Origin: Holacanthus passer
Lineage: Eukaryota; Chordata; Actinopteri; Pomacanthidae
Direction of reading: 5' to 3'
Length of the DNA stretch: 64,000 nt
NCBI GenBank assembly: GCA_025331565.1
Contig: JAFREQ010000014.1
Span: 5,040,501 to 5,104,500 of the forward strand
The notes beneath the pieces are model-generated. The model searched no databases and was not told the origin of the DNA. It saw only the letters and a list, made by a program, of their open reading frames with translations. How positions within the stretch are numbered: position 1 is the first letter of the stretch; each line of letters begins with the position of its first letter. Shown here one piece after another: positions 31,023 to 43,861 of the stretch. The position numbers and the translations under genes were made by a program.

Positions 31023-34000
31023 GGCTGAGAAACAATGACTCAGAAGAGGGACCTCACTTCAGAAAAAAAGATTGTAAATAATCTTGGGCTTCCAGTCTTT
31101 TTTATGATTATTTTTCATAATTGTACAACTAATAAATGGCGCAATTAGACACGTTGTCTCTGTTGACTCTTTATTTGTCCATTCACTGATCTGTATTAAT
31201 GTTACTGTGGAACATTTTGCACTCTTTTTCCCAACTTTGGCAGAATTGTCTTTCAGATATTTGACAACCCTTCGTTCTACTGGAGGTATAGTCTGACTCA
31301 CAGGAAGTAGGCTGTTGGTATAAACCTGCTATTACTTCAGTTGGCATTCTCTTCCTCTTCCCCTATCGGCATGTTGCCGTTCAAAGTCCCCATTGTGATG
31401 TGAAACAGCAGCAACCTCTGAGCTGAAAATGGCAAGTTTTGACGTAGATTTGCATTGTTCAGTAAGGAAGTCCTGCTTGGCTCTTTTGCCTTGATTTATC
31501 CAATTTAATACTATTGCTTGCACAAATTCCCCCCAAGACTATTTTGCACTATTTTGTAAGGGCACCGTCACTGCATCCTGAGCATTATCCAAGATGACTG
31601 TGATTGGTTTAAAGAAATACAAGCAAGCCAGATTGTTTTACTCCTGTACCAGAATGATAATTCTCAGGTATTACAGGTGAGGCGACATCGTGTGTATTGA
31701 TGCCTTTAGAGTGTCTTGATTTATTAAGTGCAAACAAGGTCACTGGATGTACCGGGATGAAATGTTTGGTGTCCACCCTCCTCATGAGTCTCATAAACCT
31801 TTCTCTGCTGAAGGATGGACAGCAACAGCTCAGAGCCAGTGAGGGTGAAACATAGAAGAGGAGATAAAAGGACACAAGCTGACAGTAAAATATCCTCAAA
31901 GCTTCTTCTGTACGTCTAAACAACAAGCAACTGTAGTAGGAACAGGCCACATTTAATTAAGACAAACATGTTTCTTTGCATTTAAAATCAATTTCCAGCA
32001 TTACATGATTAACATGTCTTATAGTTACAGCTTTTCTCTGCCCACCTTTAAATAGACCTTTTAATACTGTTGTGACTTTACAAACTTTGCAAGTCCGAAA
32101 CTTTATCTTGAAAAAAAAAAAGCTTAAAACCACTGTGTTGATGTTGTGTCCTTGTTTACTTTTATTAGATTAATTTTAAATTAATGTCAGTTTTTCAAAT
32201 TGCCCCTGCTCCAGGTTGTGCATTGACATTATGTTTTTTTATCTTTGTCTGAAGGGAAGTGAGTCAACAGAAGAAAATTACAACAGTTATAATTGAAATG
32301 CCAACTGCTGTGAAATATGTCAACAATATCAACTCATTTAACATCATTCTGGGCTTTGTGAAGGTATAAATACATGGTAAAAATTCTTTTTATGTTTTTA
32401 TAACCAGCTCCACCCAAAAGTTGGTATTTTCATATTTCCCTAATGTTGTTTCACTCTAGAGACCCTGACTTTAACTTCAGATTTATATTTTAGTCCTAAT
32501 GTTTAATTCAGAAGAAAAAAATCAGATTGCAACACATAGTTAATAAAATAGTTCAGTAAATAATTATGTGTTATCTGATTCTTATTCATCTGATTTCTCA
32601 TATTTTGTTCAGTTTTCTTGTAGTCATGCAATAATGGAGCTTATAGTCGTAAAAATGTCAATACTGTCTGTGAAACTCTTTTGGAAAACAGGAAGTTGAT
32701 GTACTGCTGTTATACTTTAATGACTTTCCCATAAATCTGAAATAGCTTATTGCTTTAGGTTACACATTACACTGGAAGAGATAAAGTGAGATTGTTGAAC
32801 AAAATGGGATTACTGTAAATGCTTTGCTGGCTGGATAGAATGTGTCCTATTGCCAAACATGTCATGTTTCCTTCAAGTACCTGCACTAAAGCTGCTTCAC
32901 AAAGCTGCACAACTGTGTTCACATTCAAAAGCAAACGCTGTGTCTGTGTGTGTGTGTGCGTATACTTGTATGGTAGCACTTATTTTTCATGTAGTTGGTC
33001 ATGTGCAGCTATGTCATATGAGGGGGTTTCTGTTTGATTGCGTTTTCTTTGCTGTCTGGTATGTGTAATGTATGTTGGGTTCATGTTTCAGTTCAGTTTC
33101 TTCATTTAACTCATGCTTATATTCCTCTGTTATGTTACCAATGTTTCTCGGGTTTATGCCAATAATTTCTCTTTCAATACAAAGCACGCTGAGTGACTCA
33201 TAATGAAATGTGCTATGGAAACACAATTGTCACTGCCATATCTGTGATACAAATATGTGACTACTGGTATGCAAAAAATGCACTGTTTGTGATGTGACGT
33301 CGTGGCCAACATGAAACAGATCAGAACAGCAGATAAGATAATGACGATGATCTCTAGTGCAGATGGGAATGTGAATATACACATCTGCTCATTTTCATAG
33401 TCATCACAGATGTATGCCAATGTTCCTGGAAAACAGATGAGCTTGTTGCATGCAGATTGTGAGGCTGATATCTGCAGAAAGGCCTCCTTTGTTCTCGGGC
33501 TCCAATGTGCACAAACTGACACAGACTCCACACAGCGTCCAGCATGTAAATAATGAAAAGAGTCAAACAAGCCATGTGGCATTTTTTTATAGGACACCAG
33601 AGTATAAGCAGGATGAAGTTTAATTGTACAACTTTCTAATGAGAAAGGATTTATAAGTAGTAATTTTATGAACTGTTGAAGCGTAATGTTTTGTTCATAA
33701 GCCATTCATAAAAACATGACGAGGCTTTGAAAACCCCCTTGACTGGTCTGCATGCTTCTTATGTGGTGATCATGCAGTTATAAATGTTATCAATCAAGTG
33801 TAATCCATCCACACTGCATCTCTAAATGTTCAGTCCATTTTTTCACAAAATTCTTCTTATTAATGGCGTCTAACTAACCTTGAAAGCTTCAGTAAATGTC
33901 AGTAAATGATTTCTTCACCATAAATAAAGACATTTACTACTTTATTAAGGGTATCTTATCAGAAAGTGGTACCGATTTTATATATTGACACTGATTTTGA

Positions 34001-34480
34001 ACTTAACTGACCTCATCATTTGCTCACAGCTGATATATTACAATAGACAGATCGGTGCAATGTCAGTCGGGAGATCCATTTCTTTGGTCCAGACTGAAAC
34101 CTCTCATCAATCATTGGATGGACAGACATGAAATATTTTATGGAAATTCATGCTCCCCAAAGGATTCAATCATCAGATCAAAATTTAATTTTCTCCAGCG
34201 ATTTGCTTTATGAGCAAATACCTGCAAAACTAATGACACTCCCATTAGTGTCCACTGCTAATGAGCAAATGTTATTATCATTGTGAGCATTTAGTACAGT
34301 GTCACAGAGGAGTTAACATGGATGTAGTCTTTTAGTATTGTTGAATAAATAAGTAAATGTTTTGAAAATGCAAACAAAGTAAAAGCCTCTCTTATTATTC
34401 CAAATCTTTACAGACATTATGTGTAGCTTATATTTATTTAATATGAAAAATGTGTATATATAAAAATAATTTGATCTCAT
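31023..34480. other. Intergenic region between anks1a and the SARG gene
   Basis: AT-rich DNA with no gene that I can support. The longest open frame, 33154-33705 on the minus strand (183 codons), has a hydrophobic stretch but no recognisable family. A short TG/CA tract lies near 32942-32960. Confidence 0.7.
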
Positions 34481-34512
34481 CCGGGTTGCCTTCGTTTGGC
34501 AGCTGTTGTTCT

Positions 34513-34592
34513 ATTGGCTCTTCCTCTTCCGCGGTCTCGACCAGCCACTCGCTGATTGGCCGCCCACACCAACCTGTCCAGAAGCTAATTGG
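34513..34592 (+). promoter_or_regulatory. Probable SARG promoter with three inverted CCAAT boxes
   Basis: ATTGG occurs at 34513, 34555 and 34588, within a GC-richer block (GCGGTCTCGACC, GGCCGCCC) that interrupts AT-rich DNA. Three NF-Y-type boxes at 42 and 33 nt spacing just upstream of a first-exon donor are typical of a TATA-less promoter. The start site itself is not defined by sequence. Confidence 0.55.
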
Positions 34593-34619
34593 CTGACACC
34601 TGGCTGCTGTCATTCCTCA

Positions 34620-34758
34620 CCTGGTTCCGTCGGTGGCTTCACGTCCACACACATCTGAGCTGCAGGGCTCAGAGGACGCAGAGACACGCCGGCAGCATGG
34701 ACTGAGACCTGAAAATACACCCAGCTTCAACCGAGACCTCACTCCTCTGACATCTGAG
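34620..34758 (+). other. Candidate noncoding first exon of the SARG gene
   Basis: GC-balanced sequence ending CATCTGAG followed by a strong GTGAGT donor at 34759, directly downstream of the CCAAT cluster. The 5' edge is a guess. The link to the coding exons 4.8 kb downstream is inferred from the lack of any other partner. Confidence 0.5.
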
Positions 34759-35369
34759 GTGAGTTGTCAGGAAATCAATCTGCTCTTTTCGTGGTTGCAG
34801 AGAAAGGGAAACAGGTTATGAGGAAAAAGTTCAAAAACTCATCAGTGCTTGAAAATATAATCAGCCTTGCTTGGACTGATGTGTGAGCATGAGAACAAAC
34901 TAGTTTTGTGCTTTTATTTTGTTTCCTCCTGTTGGTTTTATGAGTGTGATGAGAATATTTGATATCATCCTGTGTCATTCATCATCAGTTTGTATTGACA
35001 AGAGGGAAGTTCAGCAAGACTCCTGCATGTGTTACAGAAATATTCCCACAATATGACCAACATAATTTTTCATGCTCCATATAAGCCAATGTATTCTTTT
35101 GATGACACATTAATCATAAGTGTTTAATCATTGGATATTTGGTGGTTGGGTTGAGTAAAACCTGAGTCAGTGAAAGTCTAAATATTTGCTCATAAATGTA
35201 AATAATAGTCATTTTAGTGGGACAAGGTGCCAAGCTAAACATTAATGGAATATTTCTGTTCACTCCAGCAGGTTGTGAGTTGCTCAACCTGGTGTTCACC
35301 ATGAACTTTTGTTTGCTGTTAATCATTAAACTAGTTCTCTAGCTGCACATGCTTCACATTTTTGGACCC

Positions 35370-35370
<1 letters not shown>

Positions 35371-35400
<30 letters not shown>
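35371..35400. repeat. Poly-T run
   Basis: About 28-29 consecutive T in SARG intron 1. Confidence 0.9.
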
Positions 35401-35403
<3 letters not shown>

Positions 35404-36481
35404 AGGACACTATAATCCGTCATAGACTGTAAATGATGATTTCTCGGATTGTAAATCTGGCTCGTAAAACTGTGCAGCTGTTCTCACAGTAAACACATTA
35501 AAGACCTGGATGTGATCCTCCCCAATTTATAGTTTGAAGCAGTTTCATCTGCTGGGTCATAATTCAACGCCTAGTCCCATCAGACAGCTCGGCTGAATTT
35601 AAAGTGTTGTCTTAAAGACGTGGAAGCAAGCAAAGTGACATTCCTGTCACTATTAAATCCTGACTCAGCTCTGGGTGTAGTGAGCCTCCCCGCTGCTGCT
35701 CTTCAGGTTTGTTGCCTCGCTCAGGTTTGAGAGGTGTTGGCTGATCAAGCTCGGACATTTGGTTCTCGCTCTGGTGATCTAAAAGGTCTAAAGGGAGGGA
35801 CAATAATTAGCAGCTCACAAAAGTGGGTGTTTTGCCAACCGGCTTTTGTTTCTAGAAAACACATGTGAATGTGGGTGTTGGTGATCAGGGTTTTTTCCCA
35901 GCTGTCATTGCTGTGTCTTCATGTCAACAAGCCCAAAATGTCATTTCTCTCTGTTTAGGTTTGTGGTTTTCCAACCTGAGATATATCTGAACGATCACAA
36001 AATCTCTTTCCTACCATGTCATTTTTCCTTGTAACTTGAATCTTTAAATTTTTATTTTTTTTAAGCACAAGTTAAAAATCTGAGAGTAAAATAAAACAAG
36101 TTGATTTCGGTTGGAAACTGTTTAAAGTTCTCACTGCATCTGAAGATGTTCTCACATGTTTCAAGAACATATGAGTTTAAAGATTAAGGTTACAAGAAAA
36201 ATTGTAGAGATTGTTGCGGTGATCCTGTGACTGCTGAGATTATTATTGTTGTAGGTCAATATTTTGGGCCGCAGGTAGACATGTCTTCATTTTGAGGGGT
36301 CAGGAGCCAGCTGAGACATGTTACAACAACATTATATATTTTGAATATATATCTATTTTGAAACAGTTGATGCATGTTTAAGCTGAAATGGTTGGGAATG
36401 TAGTGATACATTCATACATAGTGATTCAGACATCCAAAAATATAATCTCTAAAATTGTTAAAATTATTTGAGTTTTTCGTA

Positions 36482-36660
36482 CAACCCCAATTCCAAAAAA
36501 CTTGGAACACTGTAAAACAGAAGGCAATGATCCAAATCCTCTTTGACCTATATTACACTGAATATAGTACAAAGACAAGATATTTGATATTCAGACTTCT
36601 TTGGAACGTGTTGCAGGCTCCAAGTTCAAGTTCAGAGTGTACATTTACAAAGAACGGTTA
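36482..36660 (+). repeat. Same family, internally deleted copy
   Basis: Starts ACAACCCCAATTCCAAAAAA, continues GTACAAAGACAAGATATTTG, then jumps to TTTGGAACGTGTTGCAGGCT, an inner block. Most of the middle is missing. Confidence 0.7.
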
Positions 36661-37977
36661 AGTTTATCAGTTTTAACATTGCACATATTTTTTAGATGTG
36701 GGATTTGTCATGTTTAAATAAATTTAGTGTAAAAATAGTTCTTTCACTTCAAATTCACAGAAAGAAATAGAGAAGACATAAGGTCACTGTCACTTCTGTC
36801 ACTTTGATGGTCGCTATGGCCCTGAATAAAACTCAGGGATCTTTCATTTAGTCGTCATTATCCCGCATTTGCACTAATAAATCTTTCACTTTGTTTAAGC
36901 TGCTGTCAGGAAATGTTCATGCAGTCCATTACAAGAAACTCTCAGACGCTGCTCGCAGTTTCCCCCCCCTTTTTTTTTTTCAAGAAACATTTCTTGTATC
37001 ACACATAAAGACTAACAGCCGTCATGCAGTATTAAAGAAACAGAAACAGTGACACTGACTTGTAAAAGGAAATTTTAATTCTGTTAGTCTAATATGTTTA
37101 ACCAAATGTTCTTGGTGATAAGAGAACAATTAAGTTAGCTTTGCTCTGCTTTCATGAACACACCTGAACCTGATTGTGCAGCTGTGACTACATGATGAAT
37201 AAGCCATATAACAGGTTGTAAAGCTTTTGTCTTGGGATATAGTATATTGCATGTGTGTGACCTATTTAGCCAAAATCCACTATAGTCTTTACCCAAGTTG
37301 ATCCAATATTTCTTCATGCCTCCACTGTCGTTCATTGTTGATGGTATTTGCTTCTGGCACTTGCTAATGCACTTTAAGTAAGGGGCTGACAACTGTGCTT
37401 TGAGTGGCCTTTTCTCTATGGTCTCATGAATTTAAAGCCCTATGTGCATCTAAATCATCATCTCAGTATTATTGAGGATTTTGACAATCCCCGTCCTTGT
37501 ATCCCTGCAGCAGATTAGGAGCCAGTTATAATTCTTCTAGTTTTTGGCTGGCATGCTTTCCTCATGCCTGACCTGTCAGTAGCAATATACGCAGGATAAT
37601 AGGCAGGAAACACAAGTAAGCAGTGTTGTGCTGCAGCATAACACGACATGTCAAATGTCTTTACACAGATTGTACATGACGGGAAGCACTTCATGCGTAT
37701 TCACAGACAAAGATGAGCATTTCTCCCTTCATTAGTGAATCATACCATATTGAAATACCAATAAATGAAGTGCCTAAAGCATCGCTATATGACTTCTGGT
37801 TATTTTTAGAACATAACCTGAGTGCCACGGTGCAAAATATCTTCTTCCCACTGTTGTGTGTTGAATGATTTCGAAAGAAGATCTTACTCCTCTTGTTCTA
37901 CATAGTAAACCTTTAAACTTATATCAATAATAATGGAAATTTGCTGACATTATAACTTTGCTAGCAAAAACATATTA

Positions 37978-38232
37978 GGGCTGCAACTACTAAGATATGT
38001 TTAATTTCTCGATTAATCAATTTGCTATAAAATGTCAGAAAATTTCCCACAGCCCAAGGTGACATACTGAAATGCTGAATACTGAAATGTTTTGTCCCAA
38101 ACGTTCAGTTTACTATCATAAGAAAAGCAGCAAATCCTGACATTTGTGAATCTGAAACTGAGGATGTTTGGCAGTTTTGCTTGAAACTGCATTCAAATGA
38201 TTTATCAATTATCAAAATAGTTGTCCAACTTG
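37978..38232 (+). repeat. GGGCTGCAACT-family repeat, copy 4
   Basis: GGGCTGCAACTACTAAG, then CTATAAAATGTCAGAAAAT and GCCCAAGGTGACATA, ending TTATCAAAATAGTTG. Confidence 0.75.
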
Positions 38233-38867
38233 CTGAATAACTGCCATTGTGGCCGAAAACATAACAACATGAGGATAATGCTAAGACCTAGTTTAACAGT
38301 AACACAAACATGAATAAATAAGAGTCATAAAGTGACGTAGAGAAGAGCCACAAAGTCAGTGAACTGACTGTTATACAGCAATATCTGTCTAGAATTAGTT
38401 AACATTAGTCACCATAAGCTACTGGTCAAACCAGACAAAGTAGTGCTCTAGCAGCACAATCCCCAATTGTATTTAATTGAGGAAGGGTGTGTTTTATTGC
38501 TCATGAGTTCAACTGTGTAAGAGTGTAAGTGTAAGAGGAAGAATGATATTACACATAGTGTCACTTTGATTTAAAATAAATTCCAAAGTTAATAATTTAC
38601 AACTTCTTATTAACTCTACTCCACTCCACTCCAACTTTTTTCCTCATGAATATCTCACTAAAAAGGCCGAAAGTCACAGGGTTTTTTTTGGCATGAAACA
38701 GATGAAGGAATAAAAGTAATGATTAAATTCACAAGCATCCATTCTGGTTATTATCTATGGAACATCTGAGAAAAATTAGATCAGTATGAATGTGTGAAAG
38801 GAGTTTTATCATTGTTAACGTGTTGCATTTCAAAAAACATCAAACTCAGCATTAATATAACAAAGCC

Positions 38868-39168
38868 CAATAATCTATGGACTTCATATTAAAGGATAGG
38901 TTCACACTGTGGAAACAGAAAGAGAGAATCTGACCAACTCAGATTTCAGTGGAAAGCATTTGTGCACAAAACGAGAACTGTGGATTTCCATTGCTTACAT
39001 TGAAAGAGCACTAGTAAAGGATTTTTGACCGGTGTGAACAAGATGAATGACAACAGCAAACAAGACCTGCTTGAATGTGTTCAATGTTGATATAGGCACC
39101 TGACTGATAAAATGTGAACCTACCCCCTTACAAAACAAAACCTCAATATTCTATGGACCTCATATTAA
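38868..39168. repeat. Repeat with inverted ends inside a 25-bp direct duplication
   Basis: The element's ends are AAAGGATAGGTTCACAC and TGTGAACCTACCCC (inverted). It is flanked by two near-identical 25-mers at 38868-38892 and 39144-39168 (CAATAATCTATGGACTTC... and CAATATTCTATGGACCTC...). Confidence 0.7.
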
Positions 39169-39604
39169 TCCAGGCCATGTTTAATGTGTAAATAAAAATG
39201 TTTACAAATTCATCCATTAATTTATGTAATGACTCCATTAGCGTAACTGGTTATGTTTAATATATCACGGTGACTCTGACAGCACATTTCATCTTAAACA
39301 GGACAGCTATTACATTATGAGGATCATTTAGCTATCAGCTGTAATTTATGGCATTCATTTATAACACTAATGGAAAGATCTGACATTAATAGTTGTTGCT
39401 GTGATGTTTACAAACTAATTTTGTGAACTATATTTAGCCTCAAATTAAGGCTCTGTCTCATGTTTCCCGGTTGTGGCTGAGTCTTTGTATTTGATAAATT
39501 ATATAACGTGAAATGAACATTTTGCAGTGGGGAGATGTCGGTGCCACACGTCTGATCCCAGTTTCTTTTTGTCCTGTTCTTCTCTTTTCTCCTTGACGGT
39601 TCAG

Positions 39605-39799
39605 ATTCTTCCTCCACCTGATTCTTGGCGATATTTACACAATCAAAAGAGGACCGTGAAGCCCAGGTCCTGCCCTCGTCCTCTTCCTTGTGCAATGCCG
39701 AAAAGTGACACGTGGCCAGGCGGCATTGCCATGGAGTCCTTGAGCAATATGGACAGTGCCGGGAGCTGCGACAGTGTAATCAGCATGAACTCTGCCTGT
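39605..39799 (+). CDS. SARG exon 2 with start codon
   Basis: The acceptor TTGACGGTTCAG is followed by 90 nt of leader, then ATG at 39695 and 35 codons ending MNSAC. The donor is GTGAGT. No in-frame stop separates the acceptor from the ATG, but no family similarity is seen upstream of it. Confidence 0.82.
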
Positions 39800-42169
39800 G
39801 TGAGTGCTGCTGTAGATCTCCTCATCTCTCCCACCGACTGTCTGTTGCTTATCTGTTCCTTGTATAACACAACATATCGACTTTACTGATACAGTATTTT
39901 ACTCAGGCCTATCTGACTTTTGACAGTGCTTCTGCCCTTTGTTGGAAAGGGGAAATAAAAGAACTGAGATTTGTGCATCAGGTTGTAATGTCTGCATGGA
40001 CATTTACAGTATGAGAAGGTCAAATAAGAGATGATAAGAGGATGTGAATCTGTTTTGAGGTGAAATACACTTGTGTTTGTTCAGAGAGCGGCCTTCAAGG
40101 GCTTTTATTGAGAGAGTTTTCTTTAAAGATGCCCAGAGGGGAGAAGATCTCAAGCTGTTCACATGCACCTGCAGTCAGCTGAAATAAATTCTTGTGACAG
40201 GCCAATATAGAATGAAAGATGGCCAGGAACAGGACAGGAGTGGTATAATTAGTCATTCCTTTACACCTGTTTGAACACGAAACAGCTTTGACCTATTGTT
40301 CCTGTCCTGTCTCCCATGGCCATGTTTAGGGTTAAATGGAGGACAGAGATTGCTGAAGAAATTGTTTATTTCGCATCTGTAATTCATTTCACAGTCTCTT
40401 ATTTCACGTGCAGAGTGAAGACAGTATGGAGCACTTATCTGCAGAAGAGAGAGCGTGTCTCATGTATCTGGAGGAAACAATCGAAGCGCTGGAGGTGCAG
40501 GAGGACAGTGGTTTATCCAATGATGAACCGGATCCCGTGTTACAGGCAGAGAAAATGGGTCAGATGAAAGTAAATGGTACGTTCATGTCATGAATTTTGC
40601 ATGTTTTCTTTGATGGTTACATGCATGTATGTATGTACACGTGCACATTCTACACTGAAATAACATCAACAGCTGCAATCCTAACTGCAGTAATTGTGCG
40701 TTTGTTTTTTAGACATTTCCACTTTCAAGTCTGATGAGTCTGGAAGAAACCAGAAATCAGAGCAGCACATTCTAAATGAAACCTCAGAACCACAGTCCTC
40801 TCCTTCTGCAGCCAACACCAAAGATCTCGAAACATCAGTGAACCTCATGACTCAACCCGAACCTCCAGGCACTCAATCAGTTGCTGGTTGTGACACCCAC
40901 CCATCAACTCCTCATGGGTTGTGTTTATCAAAGGGTGAAGATGGTAGTCTAAAGATTGTCTCAAGTACCGGTCACTCTGCTAAAGCCTCTGAGATAGATC
41001 TGGCTCTGATCCCTCCTCCCTCAGACTTCATGGATGAGCCAGGACCACCTCCACAGCCAGAGGAAGCAAAAGACCTTTCTCCATCTGCAGGAATATCCAG
41101 TAACAAGCCAGGAGCGACTGTTGAATTGGAGCAACTCCAGCAGAGAGCCTCTGTGAAGACACCTTCAGTGAGCTCCCCTGTGATCCAGGAGCCTCCAAAC
41201 AAGCCCCCAGAGTTGAGTCCATCAGTCGTCAACACTGGTCACCAAATAAGTCCTCCTCCTGAAGCAGTTGAGCCCAAAAGTCCACCTGCTGTGGCTCCTA
41301 AACCCAAGAAGCTTCCTGCCAACATTATTCTGAAGTCACACAAGACAGCAGTGACTGATGGCAACTCAGGACATTTGGTGCCCACGAGCAGTGATCGTCA
41401 GCTGTTGGATCCCCAGAGGGTCCGCATTGAGGCCCTCCGAAAGCTTGGCCTGCTTAAAGGTGATGAGGTGGATTCAGGCCCCATCCTGAGCCCTAAACTT
41501 TCTCCCAAAACTAGAAGGTCATGGGCAGCTCCTCCTTCTCCACTCAGCCCGGCATCACCACATACACCACCCTTGACACCATCTCACATCCGTGTCACCA
41601 GCCCATCTCCTACCTCCGTCCCTCTCCAGTCTCCTGCAGCTATGTCACCATCAGGTCCCACTATAGCTCCTGCAGTCCAGCCTCCTGATATTGTCCCAGC
41701 ACCTCCTGCTTTCAGTGACCCTGAAGGACCTCAGCTGTCAGACAATGAACTGTCTGCTGTTTCAGGACCCACAGTTAATGCACAGGTGAATACGCCTCCT
41801 TGTACCCCTCCTGCCCTGATCAAGCAGCTAACCCCACCCAAGGTCAAAGTCAAATCAGCCACCCTGGAGCCTACCCTGGGTCTGAGCAGCAACCATCAGA
41901 ACCCCAGCCAGCTGCGTAACAATCGCCCGCGCCCCGCCTCTCTCGGGAGTAGGAAAGAGTTCTCAAGCGCTCAGGGAGAGAGTTCTAAGGTGGGCTGTCC
42001 CGCCAGCAAAGAGCCAGACTTCCAGAGGTCCCCGCCTGCCTTTCACCACTCCGAAGACTCTCAGAAGCTGCCACGATCGCAAGGCATCAGTGTACTGATC
42101 TGCCCTCGTGCAGAAAACGAAGATGACCGCCGCGAGGCCCTCAAGAGGCTGGGGCTGCTCAGGGACTGA
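39695..42169 (+). CDS. Specifically androgen-regulated gene protein (SARG / C1orf116) homologue
   Basis: Coding exons 39695-39799, 40414-40576 and 40713-42169 join (phases 0 and 1) into 574 residues, close to the roughly 600 of human SARG as I recall it. The human protein is cytoplasmic, epithelial and androgen-induced, with no known mechanism. Conserved blocks seen here: MPKSDTWPGG start; GSCDSVISMNS; ACLMYLEETIEALEVQEDSG then LSNDEPDP (residues 49-76); LIPPPSDFMD (188-197); APKPKKLPANIILKS (284-298); RVRIEALRKLGLLKGDE (325-341); RNNRPRPASLGSRKEF (491-506); and C-terminal REALKRLGLLRD. The middle is Pro/Ser-rich and probably disordered. The start was chosen because it matches the short MP-(R/K)...WP leader of the family and follows the acceptor at 39604. 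G at -3 is acceptable. Confidence 0.9.
39800..40413 (+). other. SARG intron 2
   Basis: A 614 nt intron of ordinary sequence; no repeat or exon is recognised. Confidence 0.8.
40414..40576 (+). CDS. SARG exon 3
   Basis: Begins SEDSMEHLSAEERACLMYLE after the acceptor CACGTGCAG and ends in KVN plus one base before GTACGT. It carries the acidic LEETIEALE helix and EDSGLSNDEPDP, the best conserved N-terminal block of the SARG family. Confidence 0.9.
40713..42169 (+). CDS. SARG terminal coding exon
   Basis: A single 1457 nt exon that starts by completing an Asp codon (G|AC) after TTTGTTTTTTAG. It encodes about 485 residues of Pro/Ser-rich chain with the conserved short blocks listed for the whole protein. 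TGA is at 42167. Confidence 0.92.
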
Positions 42170-42800
42170 GGCATCAACGCCAAATAGTACACCTCATCTG
42201 ACTATGATGAACTTGTGTCAGGAGAAACATACAATAGATTAATACATGATTAATGAAGATATTACGAAACTTTTGAGAAGCAGCTTAACCACACGTTTAT
42301 ACATTATCATTTACTGCATTAAGCTATTATAACCAGAGTGCCTAACATGACCTAAATACACTGTCATGCCTGCACTTGCACCTACTTACTACTCATATTG
42401 TACAGCCATATGTACATACTGTTACTTTTAAGAGGTAATGATTTATTTTCTTATTTTAAAATATTGATCTCCAGCTATAAACCTTTTGTACATCACTTTC
42501 TGCTTTCACAGGTGATTCTGTTTTACATTGACACCACTGTGAGACTGGTTCCCCTCTTAGTTCTCCTTTTAGATCATATTAAAGGTCACTGTTAATTCTT
42601 TCACTTCCTAAAATTCATTGGAATTTTTTGTTTGGTCTTGTCGACCACAGGAACTGTTTTCAGCAAGCACTGGCTAATGTTTAAATTTCTGTGTACTTAA
42701 CATGAACTGCATTGAACCTCTTTGCTGAGTGCAGCAATTTGTCAACAGTTATAATTGGAAGGTGTTGATTAAATGAATAAACATGTAGAAAGTATGTCCT
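42170..42800 (+). other. SARG 3' untranslated region
   Basis: AT-rich sequence from the stop codon to just after AATAAA at 42776-42781, with GT-rich sequence following. The 630 nt length is ordinary. Confidence 0.7.
42776..42781 (+). terminator. Polyadenylation signal AATAAA of the SARG gene
   Basis: A canonical hexamer 607 nt after the stop codon. The sequence ATGTCCTGCATTGCT, moderately GT-rich, lies 15-30 nt downstream. Confidence 0.65.
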
Positions 42801-43860
42801 GCATTGCTAGAACATACCTTATTATACCTCAAAGCACATAAATGGTGGCCACTAAGTGATAAGAATCTGAATTATGTGGTTTGCATGGTTGCATGGTGAC
42901 GCAAAACTCACGAGCTTGTTACACAGCAGCTATGTGTGGTGTCACTGTGGGTCTGACAGCTGTACACAAGCTGATCGATAAACTTTTATTACAAGCATCA
43001 TTATGATCATTCACTGTCCCTATGTTACCCACAAGTCACACATTTCTTTAACATGTGTTTGGAATATGTCATTTGTTTTTCTCTGGTGGCTTGTGAAATG
43101 GAAGCTCTTGTGTGTCATGTCAAATCACAAAATGAGGCACCAGCATTTTGGCTCAGCTTCAGCACCTTTATCTGACGTGATGGCGAGAGAACTGGTGCAA
43201 CCTGTTTTCTCACCTCCCAGTTTAGCCTTTGTGCAACACCTTTGCTGCGCATTTATGAGCAGACAGTGTGTCGAAACAAATACATTTTATCACTGCTGCA
43301 GGCTTTTAGAGACAAATAGATTTGCTCTTTTCTTTAATTTGCCTTTAAGGTCACCTATTGCTGTGAAAATAAAGCTCAATTTGAAAGATGTTTCTCTGAA
43401 AAGGTATTAACACCGGGCTAGAGACTTGGTAGAGAAGACAGAAGGAATGTTTGGATCAACACATTTTTCCATTTTTGGACTAGAACATGACTTTCTAGAC
43501 AATGTTGGAGGTCCATACCACATCTAAAGGTTACCATATTTTTCTGGTGGAGCAGTGTTGTGTGTCCAAACCGATAATCATGTAATCAATAAATCTTCTT
43601 TTATCGAGCAATTAGATCTACGTCTGTCTGAAAGACTGCATCAAGTGCCAAGTGCCATTTCATCTGTCGGTGACTAAGCCCTCAACTACGCTGCACACTT
43701 TTTTTTTTTTAGCCTTTTTGTTGTCTTGATCACACCCAGGATTTATTCCTAGCATGCATTCATCCATTATCTAACATGCCTGGCCTATAAACATAATATT
43801 TTCACAAGTTCATGACGGTTGATTGAGTGGAGAAACATAATGAATGCAAATGTTTCCACA
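42801..43860. other. Intergenic DNA, no gene seen
   Basis: A 135-codon open frame at 43003-43410 shows no family resemblance and no splice support. A short poly-T lies near 43700. I see nothing else to annotate. Confidence 0.6.
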
Positions 43861-43861
43861 C

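Larger units (their letters stand above)
34759..39604 (+). other. Putative SARG intron 1
   Basis: AT-rich intron with a poly-T run at 35371-35400, a truncated interspersed repeat at 36482-36660, a GGGCTGCAACT repeat at 37978-38232 and a repeat with inverted ends at 38893-39139. No coding exon is supported. It ends in CTTGACGGTTCAG. Confidence 0.6.

Noticed and set aside
33154..33705. 183-codon open frame on the minus strand with a hydrophobic segment
   Set aside because: No family resemblance, no start context or splice support, and it lies in ordinary AT-rich intergenic DNA. It is probably a chance ORF.
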